A model generated the notes under the pieces. The model worked only from the letters and a program-made list of their open reading frames with translations. It did not search any database and was not told where the DNA came from. From NCBI RefSeq assembly GCF_025195125.1, contig NZ_JAMGSL010000013.1, forward strand, positions 155,583 to 219,582: a stretch of 64,000 nt of DNA, given 5' to 3'. Below are positions 32,802-41,825 of the stretch, one piece after another. Position numbers and translations under genes: made by a program. The DNA comes from Streptomyces sp. Je 1-79 (lineage in GTDB: Bacteria; Actinomycetota; Actinomycetes; Streptomycetales; Streptomycetaceae). Every line of letters begins with the position of its first letter. Positions within the stretch are counted from its first letter, which is position 1.

Positions 32802-34538
32802 TCAGCTCTTGCCGTCCCACTTGTAGACGGAGTAGACCTCCATGCAGTCCACCTTGTCGTCCGCGCCCTCCGGCAGGTCGCCCGCCTCGTGCTTCGGCTT
32901 CTTGTACGTGGCGCCCTCGCGCCAGTCGCCGCCGACGACGAGGGTGATGTTCTCCGCCTTCGCGTCCGCCCGGACCGCCGAGTCCGGCAGACCGAGGGCC
33001 TGGGCCACGGACAGGGCGTCCGCCTTGCCCTGGTCGCCGGCCGACTTCGGGTACGTGACCACCGTGTCCTTGCGGGGCGCGGCGCTCTGAGCGGCGGCCG
33101 CCTGCGTGAACCCCTTGCCCTGAAGGGTCTTCGCCATGCCGCTCGCCCGGCCGTCCACGGACATCTGGCCGTCGACACCCGTGCCGTTGATCACGGTGAT
33201 GCCCAGGGTGTTCGGCGCGGCAGCGGTCGGGCCCTTCGGCTTCGCGGAGGCGGAGGCGGACGGCTTGGCGCCGGACGGGTCGCCGTTCTTGTCGAAGGCG
33301 ATGTCGTCGCGGAGCATCGACCACATCTTGTCGGCGGAGGAGGGGACCAGCTGGAGCCACTGGTTCGGCTTCGGCGGGTACGGTCCCGTCGGGACCGTCG
33401 TCGTCGTGAGGCGGTCGAGCTTCACGTTCTTGAGCTGCATCGACAGATCGAAGAGCTTCGACACCGAGCGGATCTCGTCCGAGACCTGAAGGGCCTGTGT
33501 GGCGGTCTCGGCAAGGCCCATGAGGCGTCCGGTGTCGGTCCAGGCGTTCTGGCTCTGGAGCTTCTCCATCATGCCGTTCATGTACATGTGCTGGGCCTTG
33601 GCGCGGTTCTGGTCGTTGCCGAACGCGTGCCGGGTGCGCAGCCACTGGAGCGCCTGCTCGCCCTTGATCTCGGTGGTTCCCTCCTTCAGCTTGAGGCCGG
33701 AACCGCCCTTCTGAAGCCTGGTCGACTTGTCGTGGACGCCGGTCGTCACACAGACCGGTACGCCGCCGACCTCGTCGGCCATCGCGACCACACCCGCGAA
33801 GTCGACCATCATCCAGTGGTCGATGTAGACCCCGGTGAGGCTCTCCCAGGTGGTGAGGGTGCAGCCGGGGCCGCCGCGCGCGAGCGTCTCGTTGATCGGC
33901 CTGTTGGTCGTGGCGGCGTACGACGTGCCGTTCTCGTCCTTGCACGCCGGGATCGGGACGACCGTGTCGCGCGGGATCGAGATGATGTTGGCGTTCTCGC
34001 GGTCGGCCGAGATGTGCAGCAGCATCTGCACATCGGCCAGCGGCTTGCGGTCGCGCTCGTTCTTGCCGCCGCCGAGCGCCACGTTCTTGGCGTCGGCTCG
34101 GCTGTCGGAGCCGATCAGGAGGATGTTGAGCGGGGTGTCGCCGAGCGCGTTCGGCGACGCCTTCTTCACGCCGCTGTCGCCGCCCGCACGGCTTCCGCCG
34201 CGGAGGTTGCCGTTGAGGTGCTGGTAGTACAGGTATCCGGCGCCGGCCGTGCCAAGTATCAGCAGGGACAGGGTCGCGGCGACCCAGCGCAGCACCTTGC
34301 GTTTGCCGCTCTTCTTGGCGCGCTTGCGCGGCCCCTTGCGCCGGTGGTTCGCCCGGCCCTCCCGAGGGCCGTCACCCCGGCCCGCGCCCTCGCCGTCGTT
34401 CGATCCGTTCTCCGCGACCTCGGTGCCGACGGCCGGGCCCTCACCCCGGTCGTCGTACAGGCTTTCGTCCCACCCCAGATCGCGGGGGCGCGGGACGCCC
34501 CCTCGCGTCCCCGCCCTGCGTACCCCGTTCTGTCCCAC
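32802..34538 (-). CDS. LCP family ligase with LytR_C domain
   Basis: A 578-residue LCP protein. A charged cytoplasmic tail (1-80, rich in Lys/Arg near RRKGPRKRAKKSGKRK) precedes one TM helix (WVAATLSLLILGTAGAGYLY). The catalytic domain has LNILLIGSDSRAD, IISIPRDTVVPIP, GGPGCTLTTWESL, DHWMMVDFAGVV and KGEQALQWLRTRHAFGN. A linker then leads to a LytR_C domain (about 455-555, ITVINGTGVDGQ). GTG 34538 is the assigned start. It is followed on the same strand by nothing but a terminator and preceded by another LCP gene 50 bp upstream, so the two may be one transcript. Confidence 0.9.
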   Translation of the reverse strand: MGQNGVRRAGTRGGVPRPRDLGWDESLYDDRGEGPAVGTEVAENGSNDGEGAGRGDGPREGRANHRRKGPRKRAKKSGKRKVLRWVAATLSLLILGTAGAGYLYYQHLNGNLRGGSRAGGDSGVKKASPNALGDTPLNILLIGSDSRADAKNVALGGGKNERDRKPLADVQMLLHISADRENANIISIPRDTVVPIPACKDENGTSYAATTNRPINETLARGGPGCTLTTWESLTGVYIDHWMMVDFAGVVAMADEVGGVPVCVTTGVHDKSTRLQKGGSGLKLKEGTTEIKGEQALQWLRTRHAFGNDQNRAKAQHMYMNGMMEKLQSQNAWTDTGRLMGLAETATQALQVSDEIRSVSKLFDLSMQLKNVKLDRLTTTTVPTGPYPPKPNQWLQLVPSSADKMWSMLRDDIAFDKNGDPSGAKPSASASAKPKGPTAAAPNTLGITVINGTGVDGQMSVDGRASGMAKTLQGKGFTQAAAAQSAAPRKDTVVTYPKSAGDQGKADALSVAQALGLPDSAVRADAKAENITLVVGGDWREGATYKKPKHEAGDLPEGADDKVDCMEVYSVYKWDGKS

Positions 34539-34588
34539 CCCTGGTTCCCCTCAGTACTCGGACGTGGCCCGTGACCCGGAGCCCGGGG

Positions 34589-36358
34589 TCACTTGGCGCA
34601 CACCTTCTTGTCGGCTTCCACCTTGTCGACCTCCGGTGCCTTGGTCGGTCCGGTGATGGGCACCCCTGCGCCCTTGAAGTCGGATCCGAGGACGAGAGTC
34701 ATGGGCTCCAGGTTCCCGGCATCCGTGGTTCCCGGCTTGAGCGCCGTTGCCGGCAGGCCCATCATGTCCGCCAGCTTGCGGGCCTGGTCGGCCTGGTTCG
34801 GCGCGTACGTGAGCGTGGTCTTCGCCGCCTTCTCGGGCGCGTTGGCCTTGTTCGTCGACCGCGTCACACCCTGGTCGTTCTGCAGCCAGTCGATCGTCTT
34901 CTGTGCGGCGCCCTGGATGCCGCTGCCGTTGTAGACGTCGACACGGACCGCGGACGCCTTGGCGCGGGTCCCCTGGAGCAGCTTCGCCTGCGCCTGCGCC
35001 TGGGCGTTCTTGGCGTCCTTCTCCTTCTGCTTCACCTCGGTGAAGGAGACGTCGTTCTGCACCATGCTGAACACCTGCGGTGCCGTGGCCGGGTCGAGGA
35101 CGACGGTTGCCCTAGCGTTGGGCGGCTCGTCCGGGTTGTCGCGCACCGGAACGGTCATGAAGCTGATGTTCTTCAGGTCGACCTTTCCGAGCTCCTTGGC
35201 GAGGGTGGTCAGCTTCAGGGCGGTGCCTATTCCGCTGTCCACCGTGAGCGCCTGGGTCGCCGCGTCCGCGACCTTGTACAGCTTCGTCGGGCTCTCGAGC
35301 GTGTCTTCCTTCATCTGCCGGATCATCGAGGCGAGGAACTGCTGCTGCATCTTGATCCGGTCGAGGTCGCTCTCGTTGCCGAGACCGTGCCGGTTGCGGA
35401 GGAACGCGAGCGCGTCCTCGCCCATGATCGTGTGCTCGCCCTCCGAGAGGTTGAGCTTGGAGTAGCTCTTGTCGCGGATGGGCTTGGAGAGGCAGACCTT
35501 CACGCCGCCGACGGCGGTCGACAGCGTCTTGACGGCGTTGAAGTCGACCATCATGAAGTGGTTGATCTCGATCCCGCCCGTGAGTTCCTTGACGGTGCGC
35601 ATCGTGCAGCCCGGGTCACGGCCGTTCACGCCGAACGACTCGTTGAACCTCGTGGTTCCGACCGAGCCGGGGATGACCTTGGTCGAACCGTCGGTCTGCT
35701 TCGTGGGGCAGTCGGGGATCTTGACCTTGAGGTCGCGGGGGATGCTCAGGGCCGTCGCGTTGGTGCGGTCCTCCGAGACGTGGAAGAGGAACGTCGTGTC
35801 GGCGTGGCCGGTGACGTTGGTCTTGTTCCCGTAGCTCGTGTTGCCCTCGCCGGTGCGGACGTCGTTGCCGATGATCAGGATGTTCAGCGGCCCCTCCATC
35901 GACTCGCCGCCGGCTGCGGCGTCACCGACGTCGATGGTGCTGATGTTGCCGTTGAACTTGTTGTAGAGCGCGTACACGCCCACACCGCCGGCCAGGAGCA
36001 CGAACGCCATCGTCCCGCCGGTCCAGAGCAGGACCTTCTTCTTCCGGGACTTCGCCGGCTTGCGCTTGCGGCGCCCGGTCTGCGGCTGCCCGCCGCCGGG
36101 GGCCTCGGGGGCGCGGCGCCGGCGCTGGCCGGGGACGGGTGCCTCGGTCGGCGCACCGGTCGTACGGGAGCGCTGGCCGGAGCGGGAACCCTCGGCGGAT
36201 CTGGGGGCGGGAGGGGTGGCGCCGCGGGGCCGGGACTGCGGTGCCGACTGCCCAGCGGAGTGGTTCAGTCGCAGTTCGTAATTGCCCGTCTGCGGGTTGA
36301 GGACCCACTGGTCGGCGGGGTCGATCTCATCCGCCTGTCCACGGCTGTGCGCGTCCAC
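34589..36358 (-). CDS. LCP family ligase with LytR_C domain
   Basis: A 589-residue LCP protein. The N-terminal tail (1-115) begins with a short motif, DQWVLNPQTGNYELRLN, that recurs in Streptomyces LCP tails, then basic stretches (RRKRKPAKSRKKK). One TM helix (GTMAFVLLAGGVGVYALY) precedes the catalytic domain: LNILIIGNDVRTGEG, ALSIPRDLKVKIP, FGVNGRDPGCTMRTV, VDFNAVKTLSTAVGG and MGEDALAFLRNRHGLGN. A LytR_C domain follows at about 455-570 (VDVYNGSGIQGAA). GTG 36358 is preferred since GGAGG lies upstream and the DQWVL motif follows. Likely co-transcribed with the LCP gene downstream. Confidence 0.9.
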   Translation of the reverse strand: MDAHSRGQADEIDPADQWVLNPQTGNYELRLNHSAGQSAPQSRPRGATPPAPRSAEGSRSGQRSRTTGAPTEAPVPGQRRRRAPEAPGGGQPQTGRRKRKPAKSRKKKVLLWTGGTMAFVLLAGGVGVYALYNKFNGNISTIDVGDAAAGGESMEGPLNILIIGNDVRTGEGNTSYGNKTNVTGHADTTFLFHVSEDRTNATALSIPRDLKVKIPDCPTKQTDGSTKVIPGSVGTTRFNESFGVNGRDPGCTMRTVKELTGGIEINHFMMVDFNAVKTLSTAVGGVKVCLSKPIRDKSYSKLNLSEGEHTIMGEDALAFLRNRHGLGNESDLDRIKMQQQFLASMIRQMKEDTLESPTKLYKVADAATQALTVDSGIGTALKLTTLAKELGKVDLKNISFMTVPVRDNPDEPPNARATVVLDPATAPQVFSMVQNDVSFTEVKQKEKDAKNAQAQAQAKLLQGTRAKASAVRVDVYNGSGIQGAAQKTIDWLQNDQGVTRSTNKANAPEKAAKTTLTYAPNQADQARKLADMMGLPATALKPGTTDAGNLEPMTLVLGSDFKGAGVPITGPTKAPEVDKVEADKKVCAK

Positions 36359-36530
36359 GGTTACTTGAATCCTCCGTCGGTGCCACGCGAGGCGCCTCCC
36401 CCGGCTGGCGCTCGGTCGTTCGATCCGTTGAGTGCGCGACCAAGCGGTCGGAAGCACCGGATCGCGTCACACTATCCGCCCAGTTCAGCGTGGGGCGACG
36501 TCCGTGACAAATTCCACGCCCCTTACAACT

Positions 36531-36543
36531 GGGCAATTTGCCC
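36531..36543. promoter_or_regulatory. Palindrome between two LCP genes
   Basis: GGGCAA-T-TTGCCC, extended by T and A to 15 bp, in a 245-bp AT-rich gap. It could be an operator for the LCP gene at 36358 or a weak hairpin after the gene ending at 36604. Confidence 0.35.
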
Positions 36544-36603
36544 AAACCTCATCCACACCGCCTTCCCCTCCAACTCCTTGGACTTCCCTTTACTTACGCA
36601 CTC

Positions 36604-37785
36604 CTAGGCGCACGCTCCATCCGCCGCGTTGCGCCCCGCGAAGGTCGGTGTCGGCGCCGGAGTCGGGGAGCTCGCGGTGCCCGCCTTCCCGTCGCCCTCG
36701 GTGACTTCGCCCCCGCTCGCCCGGGGCGAGGCCGAAGGGTCGGCGCCCTGCGTCACCGTCACGGGCTTGTCCTCGCGGAGCCGCTTGAAAAGTTGACTCG
36801 CGTCCGGTTGGACGAGTTCGTCCCGGTTTGCGTTGTACGAGTACGGCCGCCGCGGAACCGTGAGGAATTGCACCTTCTCCGTGGGGACCGACCGCATCGA
36901 CCGCGCCAGGTCGTACAGATCGCGCAGCGAGGCCAGTCCCGGGTCGGTCGTGATGGACTTCGTCGCCGCGTCCAGGACCGGGTAGAGCCGGGTCGGGTTC
37001 AGCAGGACGCCGTTGCTCTGCACCTTGTTGACCAGGGCGCCCAGGAACTGCTGCTGGCGGTCCATGCGTTCCGTGTCGCTGCCGTTGCCGAGCGACTTGC
37101 GGGCCCGTACGTAGCCCAGCGCCTGCTCGCCGTCGAGCGTCTGGCGCCCGGCGGCCAGCTTCAGCTTGGCGTCCTTGTCGTCGATGGGCTCCCGCAGGCA
37201 GACCTCGACCCCGTCGACGGCGTCGACCATCTTCTTGAAGCCCCGGAAGTCGATCACCATGTGGTGGTCGATCCGGATCCCCGTGAGCCGCTCGACGGTG
37301 CGGATCGTGCACGCCGTGCCCCCGACCTCGAAGGCCGAGTTGAACTGGGCGAATTGCGGCTTTGTGCGCGTTCCGTCCGGTGTGCGGCAACTGGGCATGT
37401 TCACCATCAGGTCGCGCGGGAGGGAGACGGCCGTCGCGCTCGACCGCCCCGCCGCGATGTGCAGCAGGATCGTGGTGTCGGAGCGCTGGGTGCCCTTGTC
37501 CCTCCCGTACTTGGTGTTGCCCGCGCCGGTCCGGGTGTCGGAGCCGATGAGCAGGATGTTCTGCGCGCCCATCGCGCCCGCCGCGGGGCGCTCCTTCTCG
37601 TACCTGAGCAGCTCGGCGGCGGCGTCGGTGTCCGTGGTGATGTTGCCGTCGAGCTTGCGGTAGAGCCACCAGCCGGCACCCGCCGCGGCGAGGACGACGA
37701 CCGAGACCCCGAGTGCCGTCCAGCGCAGCCAGTGGCGTTTGCGCGGGGCCTCCGGTTCGGCGGGCGTGCCGGGACTGTCCGTCAC
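36604..37785 (-). CDS. LCP family ligase, no LytR_C domain
   Basis: A 393-residue LCP protein. A short tail and one TM helix (LGVSVVVLAAAGAGWWLY) precede the catalytic domain: QNILLIGSDTRTGAGN, AVSLPRDLMVNMP, FEVGGTACTIRTVERL, MVIDFRGFKKMVDAVDG and LDGEQALGYVRARKSLGN. It ends in a Pro/Thr/Ala-rich tail. GTG 37785 is chosen because AAGGA stands 11 nt upstream; the ATG at 37797 has AAGG directly against it and is unlikely. It is the third LCP gene in a row on this strand. Rv3267-like LCP next to a TIGR03089 gene is a known actinobacterial arrangement. Confidence 0.9.
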   Translation of the reverse strand: MTDSPGTPAEPEAPRKRHWLRWTALGVSVVVLAAAGAGWWLYRKLDGNITTDTDAAAELLRYEKERPAAGAMGAQNILLIGSDTRTGAGNTKYGRDKGTQRSDTTILLHIAAGRSSATAVSLPRDLMVNMPSCRTPDGTRTKPQFAQFNSAFEVGGTACTIRTVERLTGIRIDHHMVIDFRGFKKMVDAVDGVEVCLREPIDDKDAKLKLAAGRQTLDGEQALGYVRARKSLGNGSDTERMDRQQQFLGALVNKVQSNGVLLNPTRLYPVLDAATKSITTDPGLASLRDLYDLARSMRSVPTEKVQFLTVPRRPYSYNANRDELVQPDASQLFKRLREDKPVTVTQGADPSASPRASGGEVTEGDGKAGTASSPTPAPTPTFAGRNAADGACA

Positions 37786-37944
37786 GTCTGGGTCCATCCT
37801 TCGCGGCGTCGGCGGCGCGCCCGGCGCCGCCGTTCGAAGAGTTGGACGGCCGAACCTGACGCTTGGTTGTGCGGGAGGGGGTACGTACCCGCCGATCATG
37901 TACCGGAGTTGACGCACGGACCCGGGGACTCGGCGAGTCGGTGC

Positions 37945-38009
37945 GCCATACGGGTGGATCCTCGGGCCGGCTGCCGTACGGGTGGATCCTCGGGCCGACT
38001 GCCATACGG
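37945..38009. repeat. 28-bp tandem repeat, 2.3 copies
   Basis: Units start at 37945, 37973 and 38001. The core TACGGGTGGATCCTCGGGCC is identical in the two full copies; each unit begins GCC(A/G)TACGG. Confidence 0.85.
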
Positions 38010-38098
38010 CGGCGCGCCGCGCGGCTCGTGGCCGGGTCCGTGGCCGGGTTCCTGTGCGGCCCGCCGTGCGCCGGCCCGCCGCCCGCCATGCGCTGGTC

Positions 38099-38123
38099 GG
38101 GGCGGCGCGCCGCGCGCCGCCCC
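38099..38123 (-). terminator. Terminator of the TIGR03089 gene
   Basis: Perfect 11-bp stem GGGGCGGCGCG / CGCGCCGCCCC and 3-nt loop, 7 bp beyond the stop codon. Confidence 0.8.
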
Positions 38124-38129
38124 GCCACG

Positions 38130-38882
38130 TCAGGCGGCGGTCGCCGTGACCCGCTCGCTCTCCACGCGCTTCTCCAGCGCCTCGGGCGCCAGCAGGTCCA
38201 GGTTCCGGCACAGGACGACGGAGGCGCCGGCCGCCAGCGGTGCGTACAGCCCGGCGGAGACCCCGTCCCAGGTGTCGTACGGACGCCCGGAGAGGAGGCG
38301 CGCCCCGGGAGCCAGGCCCAGCGCCCCGGCGTCCGCGCGGGCCCGCTCGACGAGCTGGGCGCCCGTCAGTTCCGTACCGCCGGCCAGCAGGGCCGGGGAG
38401 TCGGCGTCCACCGGGACGAACGGGGCGAAGCGGTCACCCTGGCTCGGCACCTCGACCGCGTAGTCCGCGTACCCGGCGGGCGGGGCCGGGAAGCGGCGGC
38501 CCATGGGCGCGAGGGAGAGCGCGATCCGGTCTCCCGAGCAGGCCAGGCCCGCGTCGAGCGTGTCGGGCCCCGCGACCACGTAGTCGGCGTCGGCCGGGTC
38601 CCCGCCGAGCTCCGCGGTCACGCCCACGGACGAGCAGGCGAGCAGCCAGACCGCCGTCTGCCAGTGCGCCGGCAGCAGCAGTGCGAGCCGGTCGCCCGGG
38701 GAGGCGGAGAGCTCCCCCTGGAGAAGGTTGGCGGTCTTGGCCACCCAATTGGCGAAGGTGGCCACGGACAATTCGACGCGCTCACCGGTGGCGTCGTCGT
38801 AGAAGGTGACCAAGGGGCGGGCGGGGTCCGCGGCGAGCGCGGATCGCAGCAGGTCGGCGGGGGTGCGGTCGCTGGCGTTCAC
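38130..38882 (-). CDS. TIGR03089 family protein (truncated AMP-binding-like)
   Basis: A 250-residue protein that looks like the N-terminal part of an acyl/aryl-CoA ligase: TPADLLRSALAADPARPLVTFYDD, then NWVAKTANLLQGEL and LALLLPAHWQTAVWLLAC. It lacks the AMP-binding P-loop and the whole C-terminal lid, so adenylation is not expected. This is the normal length for the actinobacterial TIGR03089 family, which is found next to LCP and GDP-mannose pyrophosphorylase genes in both Streptomyces and Mycobacterium. Its role is unknown, probably envelope-related by context. Confidence 0.88.
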   Translation of the reverse strand: MNASDRTPADLLRSALAADPARPLVTFYDDATGERVELSVATFANWVAKTANLLQGELSASPGDRLALLLPAHWQTAVWLLACSSVGVTAELGGDPADADYVVAGPDTLDAGLACSGDRIALSLAPMGRRFPAPPAGYADYAVEVPSQGDRFAPFVPVDADSPALLAGGTELTGAQLVERARADAGALGLAPGARLLSGRPYDTWDGVSAGLYAPLAAGASVVLCRNLDLLAPEALEKRVESERVTATAA

Positions 38883-39019
38883 GCGGGCAAGGGTACGCGG
38901 GGAGGGGTGCGGGGACCCGCCGTACCGGTGACGCCGTCCTCCGGTCGGACCGACGGGCCGTCAGTTTCCCGACGGGATTCCGCCGAGCGGAACCGGCTCC
39001 GCCTGCCGACGATCGCTTC

Positions 39020-40432
39020 ATGCGTGCCTACCTCGCCACCTCCATCGCCGTCACGTGCGCGACGGCGCTCGCCCTTCCGATGACCCTCGCGACCCCCGCA
39101 GCATCACTGCAGCCGGGCGCGCCGACCATGCCCACGGCGGCGCCGGCCGCCCTGGATCCCCCCGCGCGGGAAGCGGCGCCACCCGCCGTCGGCGCGGAGT
39201 CGGACGTCGCCGGATCCACCCAGTCCCTGCCGCTCGCGCCGCTCGTGGACGGCCGCCGGGCCGTCGGCTCCGCCGGTGCCGCGGGGGCGCAGGGCCTGAC
39301 CCGACGGGACGTCAGACCCTTCTCCCTCGTGGGCGTCGTCTGGGACGACGTCCGGGCACACCTCCACGGCACCGTCCAGGTCCGCACCCGGGCCAGCGGG
39401 AGCGCGGCCTGGTCGCAGTGGCAGGACGTGGAGATCCACAACGACGACCACGGGGCCGACCCCGGCACCGCGGAGGCCTCGGGCGCGGTCCGCGGGGCCA
39501 CCGCGCCGCTCTGGGTCGGCGACTCGGACGGTGTCGAGGTCCGCGTGGAGCCGGACCGGTACAAGGACCTGCCGGGGACGGAGACCGGACGCCTCCCCGC
39601 CGGACTCCGCATCGAACTCGTCGACCCGGGACCGGAGCCGGCCGTCGACCCCGCCCCGGCTCCAGGCGCCAGGCAGGGAACCTTGGGGGCGCCGCAGTCG
39701 CGCATGCCCCACGGGGCGCGCCTGACGCACCGGGCACCGACCGTCGAGGAGGCGGCCGCCGCCTCCGTGAACGCCCAGCTCGCCCCGGTCGATACGGCAG
39801 CCATCCCGGCCGCCGTCGCCGCGAAGCCGTACATCGGACCCCGCCCGAAGATCATCACGCGCAAGGGCTGGGGCGCCGACGAGAGGCTGCGGGAGAAGGG
39901 CTTCGTCTACACCAAGGCGGTCAAGGCCGCCTTCGTCCATCACAGCGCGACCGGCAACAACTACACCTGCAAGCAGGCGCCCTCCGTCCTCCGCAGTATC
40001 TACCGCTACCACACGCAGAGCAGTGGCTGGCGTGACTTCGGCTACAACTTCGCCGTCGACAAGTGCGGAAACATCTACGAAGGCCGCGCCGGGGGCGTGG
40101 CCAAGCCGGTCCACGGCGCCCACACGCTCGGTTTCAACACCAACAGCATGGGCATCGCCGTCCTCGGCACCTTCACGTCGAAGACTCCGCCCGCCGCCGC
40201 GGTCAACGCCGTCGCGAGGCTGACGGCGTGGAAGCTGGGGCTGCACGGGGTGAATCCGAAGGGGAGGACGACGCTGGTCTCCGCCGGCGGGAAGTACAAG
40301 AAGGGCAAGAAGGTCACGTTCAACGCCATCGCGGGACACCGTGACGGCTTCGCGACGTCCTGCCCGGGAGCGCGCCTCTACGGGAAGCTCGGCACCACTC
40401 GGACCGCGTCCGCGAAGCTCCAGGGACGCTGA
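39020..40432 (+). CDS. Secreted N-acetylmuramoyl-L-alanine amidase (PGRP/Amidase_2)
   Basis: A 470-residue exported wall hydrolase. Signal peptide ends TLATPAAS. An N-terminal region (about 85-210) has a beta pattern with FSLVGVVWDDV, seen before such amidases. The catalytic domain begins ITRKGWGADERLREKG, with zinc ligands in AAFVHHSATG and GHRDGFATSCPG. FGYNFAVDKCGNIYEGRAGG and GFNTNSMGIAVLG are also present. It cleaves the amide bond between muramic acid and the stem peptide. It stands alone between divergent and same-strand envelope genes. Confidence 0.92.
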   Translation: MRAYLATSIAVTCATALALPMTLATPAASLQPGAPTMPTAAPAALDPPAREAAPPAVGAESDVAGSTQSLPLAPLVDGRRAVGSAGAAGAQGLTRRDVRPFSLVGVVWDDVRAHLHGTVQVRTRASGSAAWSQWQDVEIHNDDHGADPGTAEASGAVRGATAPLWVGDSDGVEVRVEPDRYKDLPGTETGRLPAGLRIELVDPGPEPAVDPAPAPGARQGTLGAPQSRMPHGARLTHRAPTVEEAAAASVNAQLAPVDTAAIPAAVAAKPYIGPRPKIITRKGWGADERLREKGFVYTKAVKAAFVHHSATGNNYTCKQAPSVLRSIYRYHTQSSGWRDFGYNFAVDKCGNIYEGRAGGVAKPVHGAHTLGFNTNSMGIAVLGTFTSKTPPAAAVNAVARLTAWKLGLHGVNPKGRTTLVSAGGKYKKGKKVTFNAIAGHRDGFATSCPGARLYGKLGTTRTASAKLQGR

Positions 40433-40543
40433 TGAGACCGCCGGTCCGACCATCTGCATAAACTGACCGGTCATATCGCCCGGACGAGCGAGACGAACAC
40501 ACGGGCGATGAGACCGGCCCCGGACAGGAAGCAGAGACGACAG

Positions 40544-41626
40544 GTGACAGAAGCGATCCTCCTGGTCGGGGGCAAGGGCACACGGCTGCGACCCCTCACG
40601 GTGAACACGCCGAAGCCCATGGTCCCGGCGGCGGGCGTGCCGTTCCTGACGCACCAGCTGGCGCGGGCCAGGGCCGCGGGCGTCGAGCACGTGGTGCTCG
40701 CCACCTCGTACCTGGCCGAGGTCTTCGAGCCGTACTTCGGGGACGGCTCGTCGCTGGGGCTCAGCCTGGAGTACGTCACGGAGGAGGAGCCGCTCGGCAC
40801 GGGCGGCGCCATCCGCAACGTCGCCTCGCGCCTCCACTCGGGCCCGGACGACCCGGTCCTCGTCTTCAACGGCGACATCCTGACGGGCCTGGACATCCGG
40901 GCCCTGGTCGCCGCGCACGACGACTCGGGCGCGGACGTCTCGCTGCACCTGACCCGGGTCGACGACCCGAGGGCGTTCGGTCTGGTTCCGACGGACCCGA
41001 CCGGCCGGGTCACCGCGTTCCTGGAGAAGCCGCAGACGCCAGAGGAGATCGTCACCGACCAGATCAACGCGGGGGCCTACGTCTTCCGGCGCTCGGTCAT
41101 CGACACGATCCCCACGGGACGACCGGTCTCGGTGGAGCGGGAGACCTTCCCCGAGCTGCTCGCCTCCGGGGCCCACCTCCAGGGCCTCGTGGACTCCACC
41201 TACTGGCTCGACCTCGGCACGCCCCAGGCCTTCGTCCGCGGCTCCGCGGACCTGGTCCTGGGCCGGGCCCCCTCCCCGGCGGTCCCGGGCCGCTGCGGCG
41301 ACCGCCTGGTCCTCCCGTCGGCACGCGTGGCCCCGGACGCCAAGCTCACCGGCGGTACGGTCGTGGGCGCGGGCGCCGTGGTCGGCGAGGGCGCCCGTAT
41401 CTCGGGCTCGACGCTCCACGCGGGCGCGGTCGTCGAAGCGGGCGCGGTGATCACCGACTCCCTGATCGGAGCGGGCGCCCGCATCGGCGCGCGTACGGTC
41501 CTGACGGGCGCGGTCATCGGGGACGGCGCGCGCGTGGGCCCGGACAACGAGCTCCGCGACGGCGTCCGCGTCTGGTGCGACACCACGCTCCCGGCGGGCG
41601 CGGTCCGCTTCTCCTCGGACCAGTAG
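40544..41626 (+). CDS. Mannose-1-phosphate guanylyltransferase (NDP-sugar pyrophosphorylase)
   Basis: A 360-residue nucleotidyltransferase. The catalytic start is AILLVGGKGTRLRPLT, then TPKPMVPAAG, LGTGGAIRNV, VFNGDILTG and VERETFPELL. The C-terminal third (about 250-360) is a left-handed beta helix of hexapeptide repeats (GAGAVVGEGARISGS). By family and synteny (manC-like; Rv3264c in M. tuberculosis) it makes GDP-mannose from mannose-1-phosphate, the step after ManB further right. GTG 40544 gives the usual MTEAILLVGG; an upstream ATG at 40508 would add 12 residues. Confidence 0.88.
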   Translation: MTEAILLVGGKGTRLRPLTVNTPKPMVPAAGVPFLTHQLARARAAGVEHVVLATSYLAEVFEPYFGDGSSLGLSLEYVTEEEPLGTGGAIRNVASRLHSGPDDPVLVFNGDILTGLDIRALVAAHDDSGADVSLHLTRVDDPRAFGLVPTDPTGRVTAFLEKPQTPEEIVTDQINAGAYVFRRSVIDTIPTGRPVSVERETFPELLASGAHLQGLVDSTYWLDLGTPQAFVRGSADLVLGRAPSPAVPGRCGDRLVLPSARVAPDAKLTGGTVVGAGAVVGEGARISGSTLHAGAVVEAGAVITDSLIGAGARIGARTVLTGAVIGDGARVGPDNELRDGVRVWCDTTLPAGAVRFSSDQ

Positions 41627-41683
41627 GGGACGTACGCCGGCCCAGGGCCGGGGCGCGATGGAGCTGCGCCCACAGGGCACGGC

Positions 41684-41779
41684 GCCCTAGGGGGCGGGGG
41701 GTGCACCCCCCGCCTGCCGGGGCCATGCGCCCCTAGGGCGACGCGCCCCCTAGGGCGACGCGCCCCCCTAGGGCCCCGG
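41684..41779. repeat. CTAG-rich tandem repeats and 22-bp palindrome
   Basis: Four CCCTAGGG boxes occur within 90 bp. Three of them lie in imperfect tandem units of about 17 bp (GCGCCCCCTAGGGCGAC type, about 41728-41776). At 41693-41714 stands a perfect 22-bp palindrome, GGCGGGGGGTG with CACCCCCCGCC. CTAG is a rare tetranucleotide in Streptomyces DNA, so the cluster stands out. Confidence 0.75.
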
Positions 41780-41825
41780 TGCACCCCCACCCGCAGGGGC
41801 ACGGGCCCCGGATACGCTCGTAGGC

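Larger units (their letters stand above)
37786..38129. other. 344-bp gap with repeats, no gene seen
   Basis: Lies between the LCP start and the TIGR03089 stop. It holds the 28-bp tandem repeat, a duplicated GTGGCCGGGT and the terminator at 38099-38123. I see no open frame with a ribosome site. Confidence 0.5.

Noticed and set aside
38130..38882. Functional acyl-CoA ligase
   Set aside because: Only 250 residues, without the AMP-binding P-loop or C-terminal lid; it fits the TIGR03089 family better.
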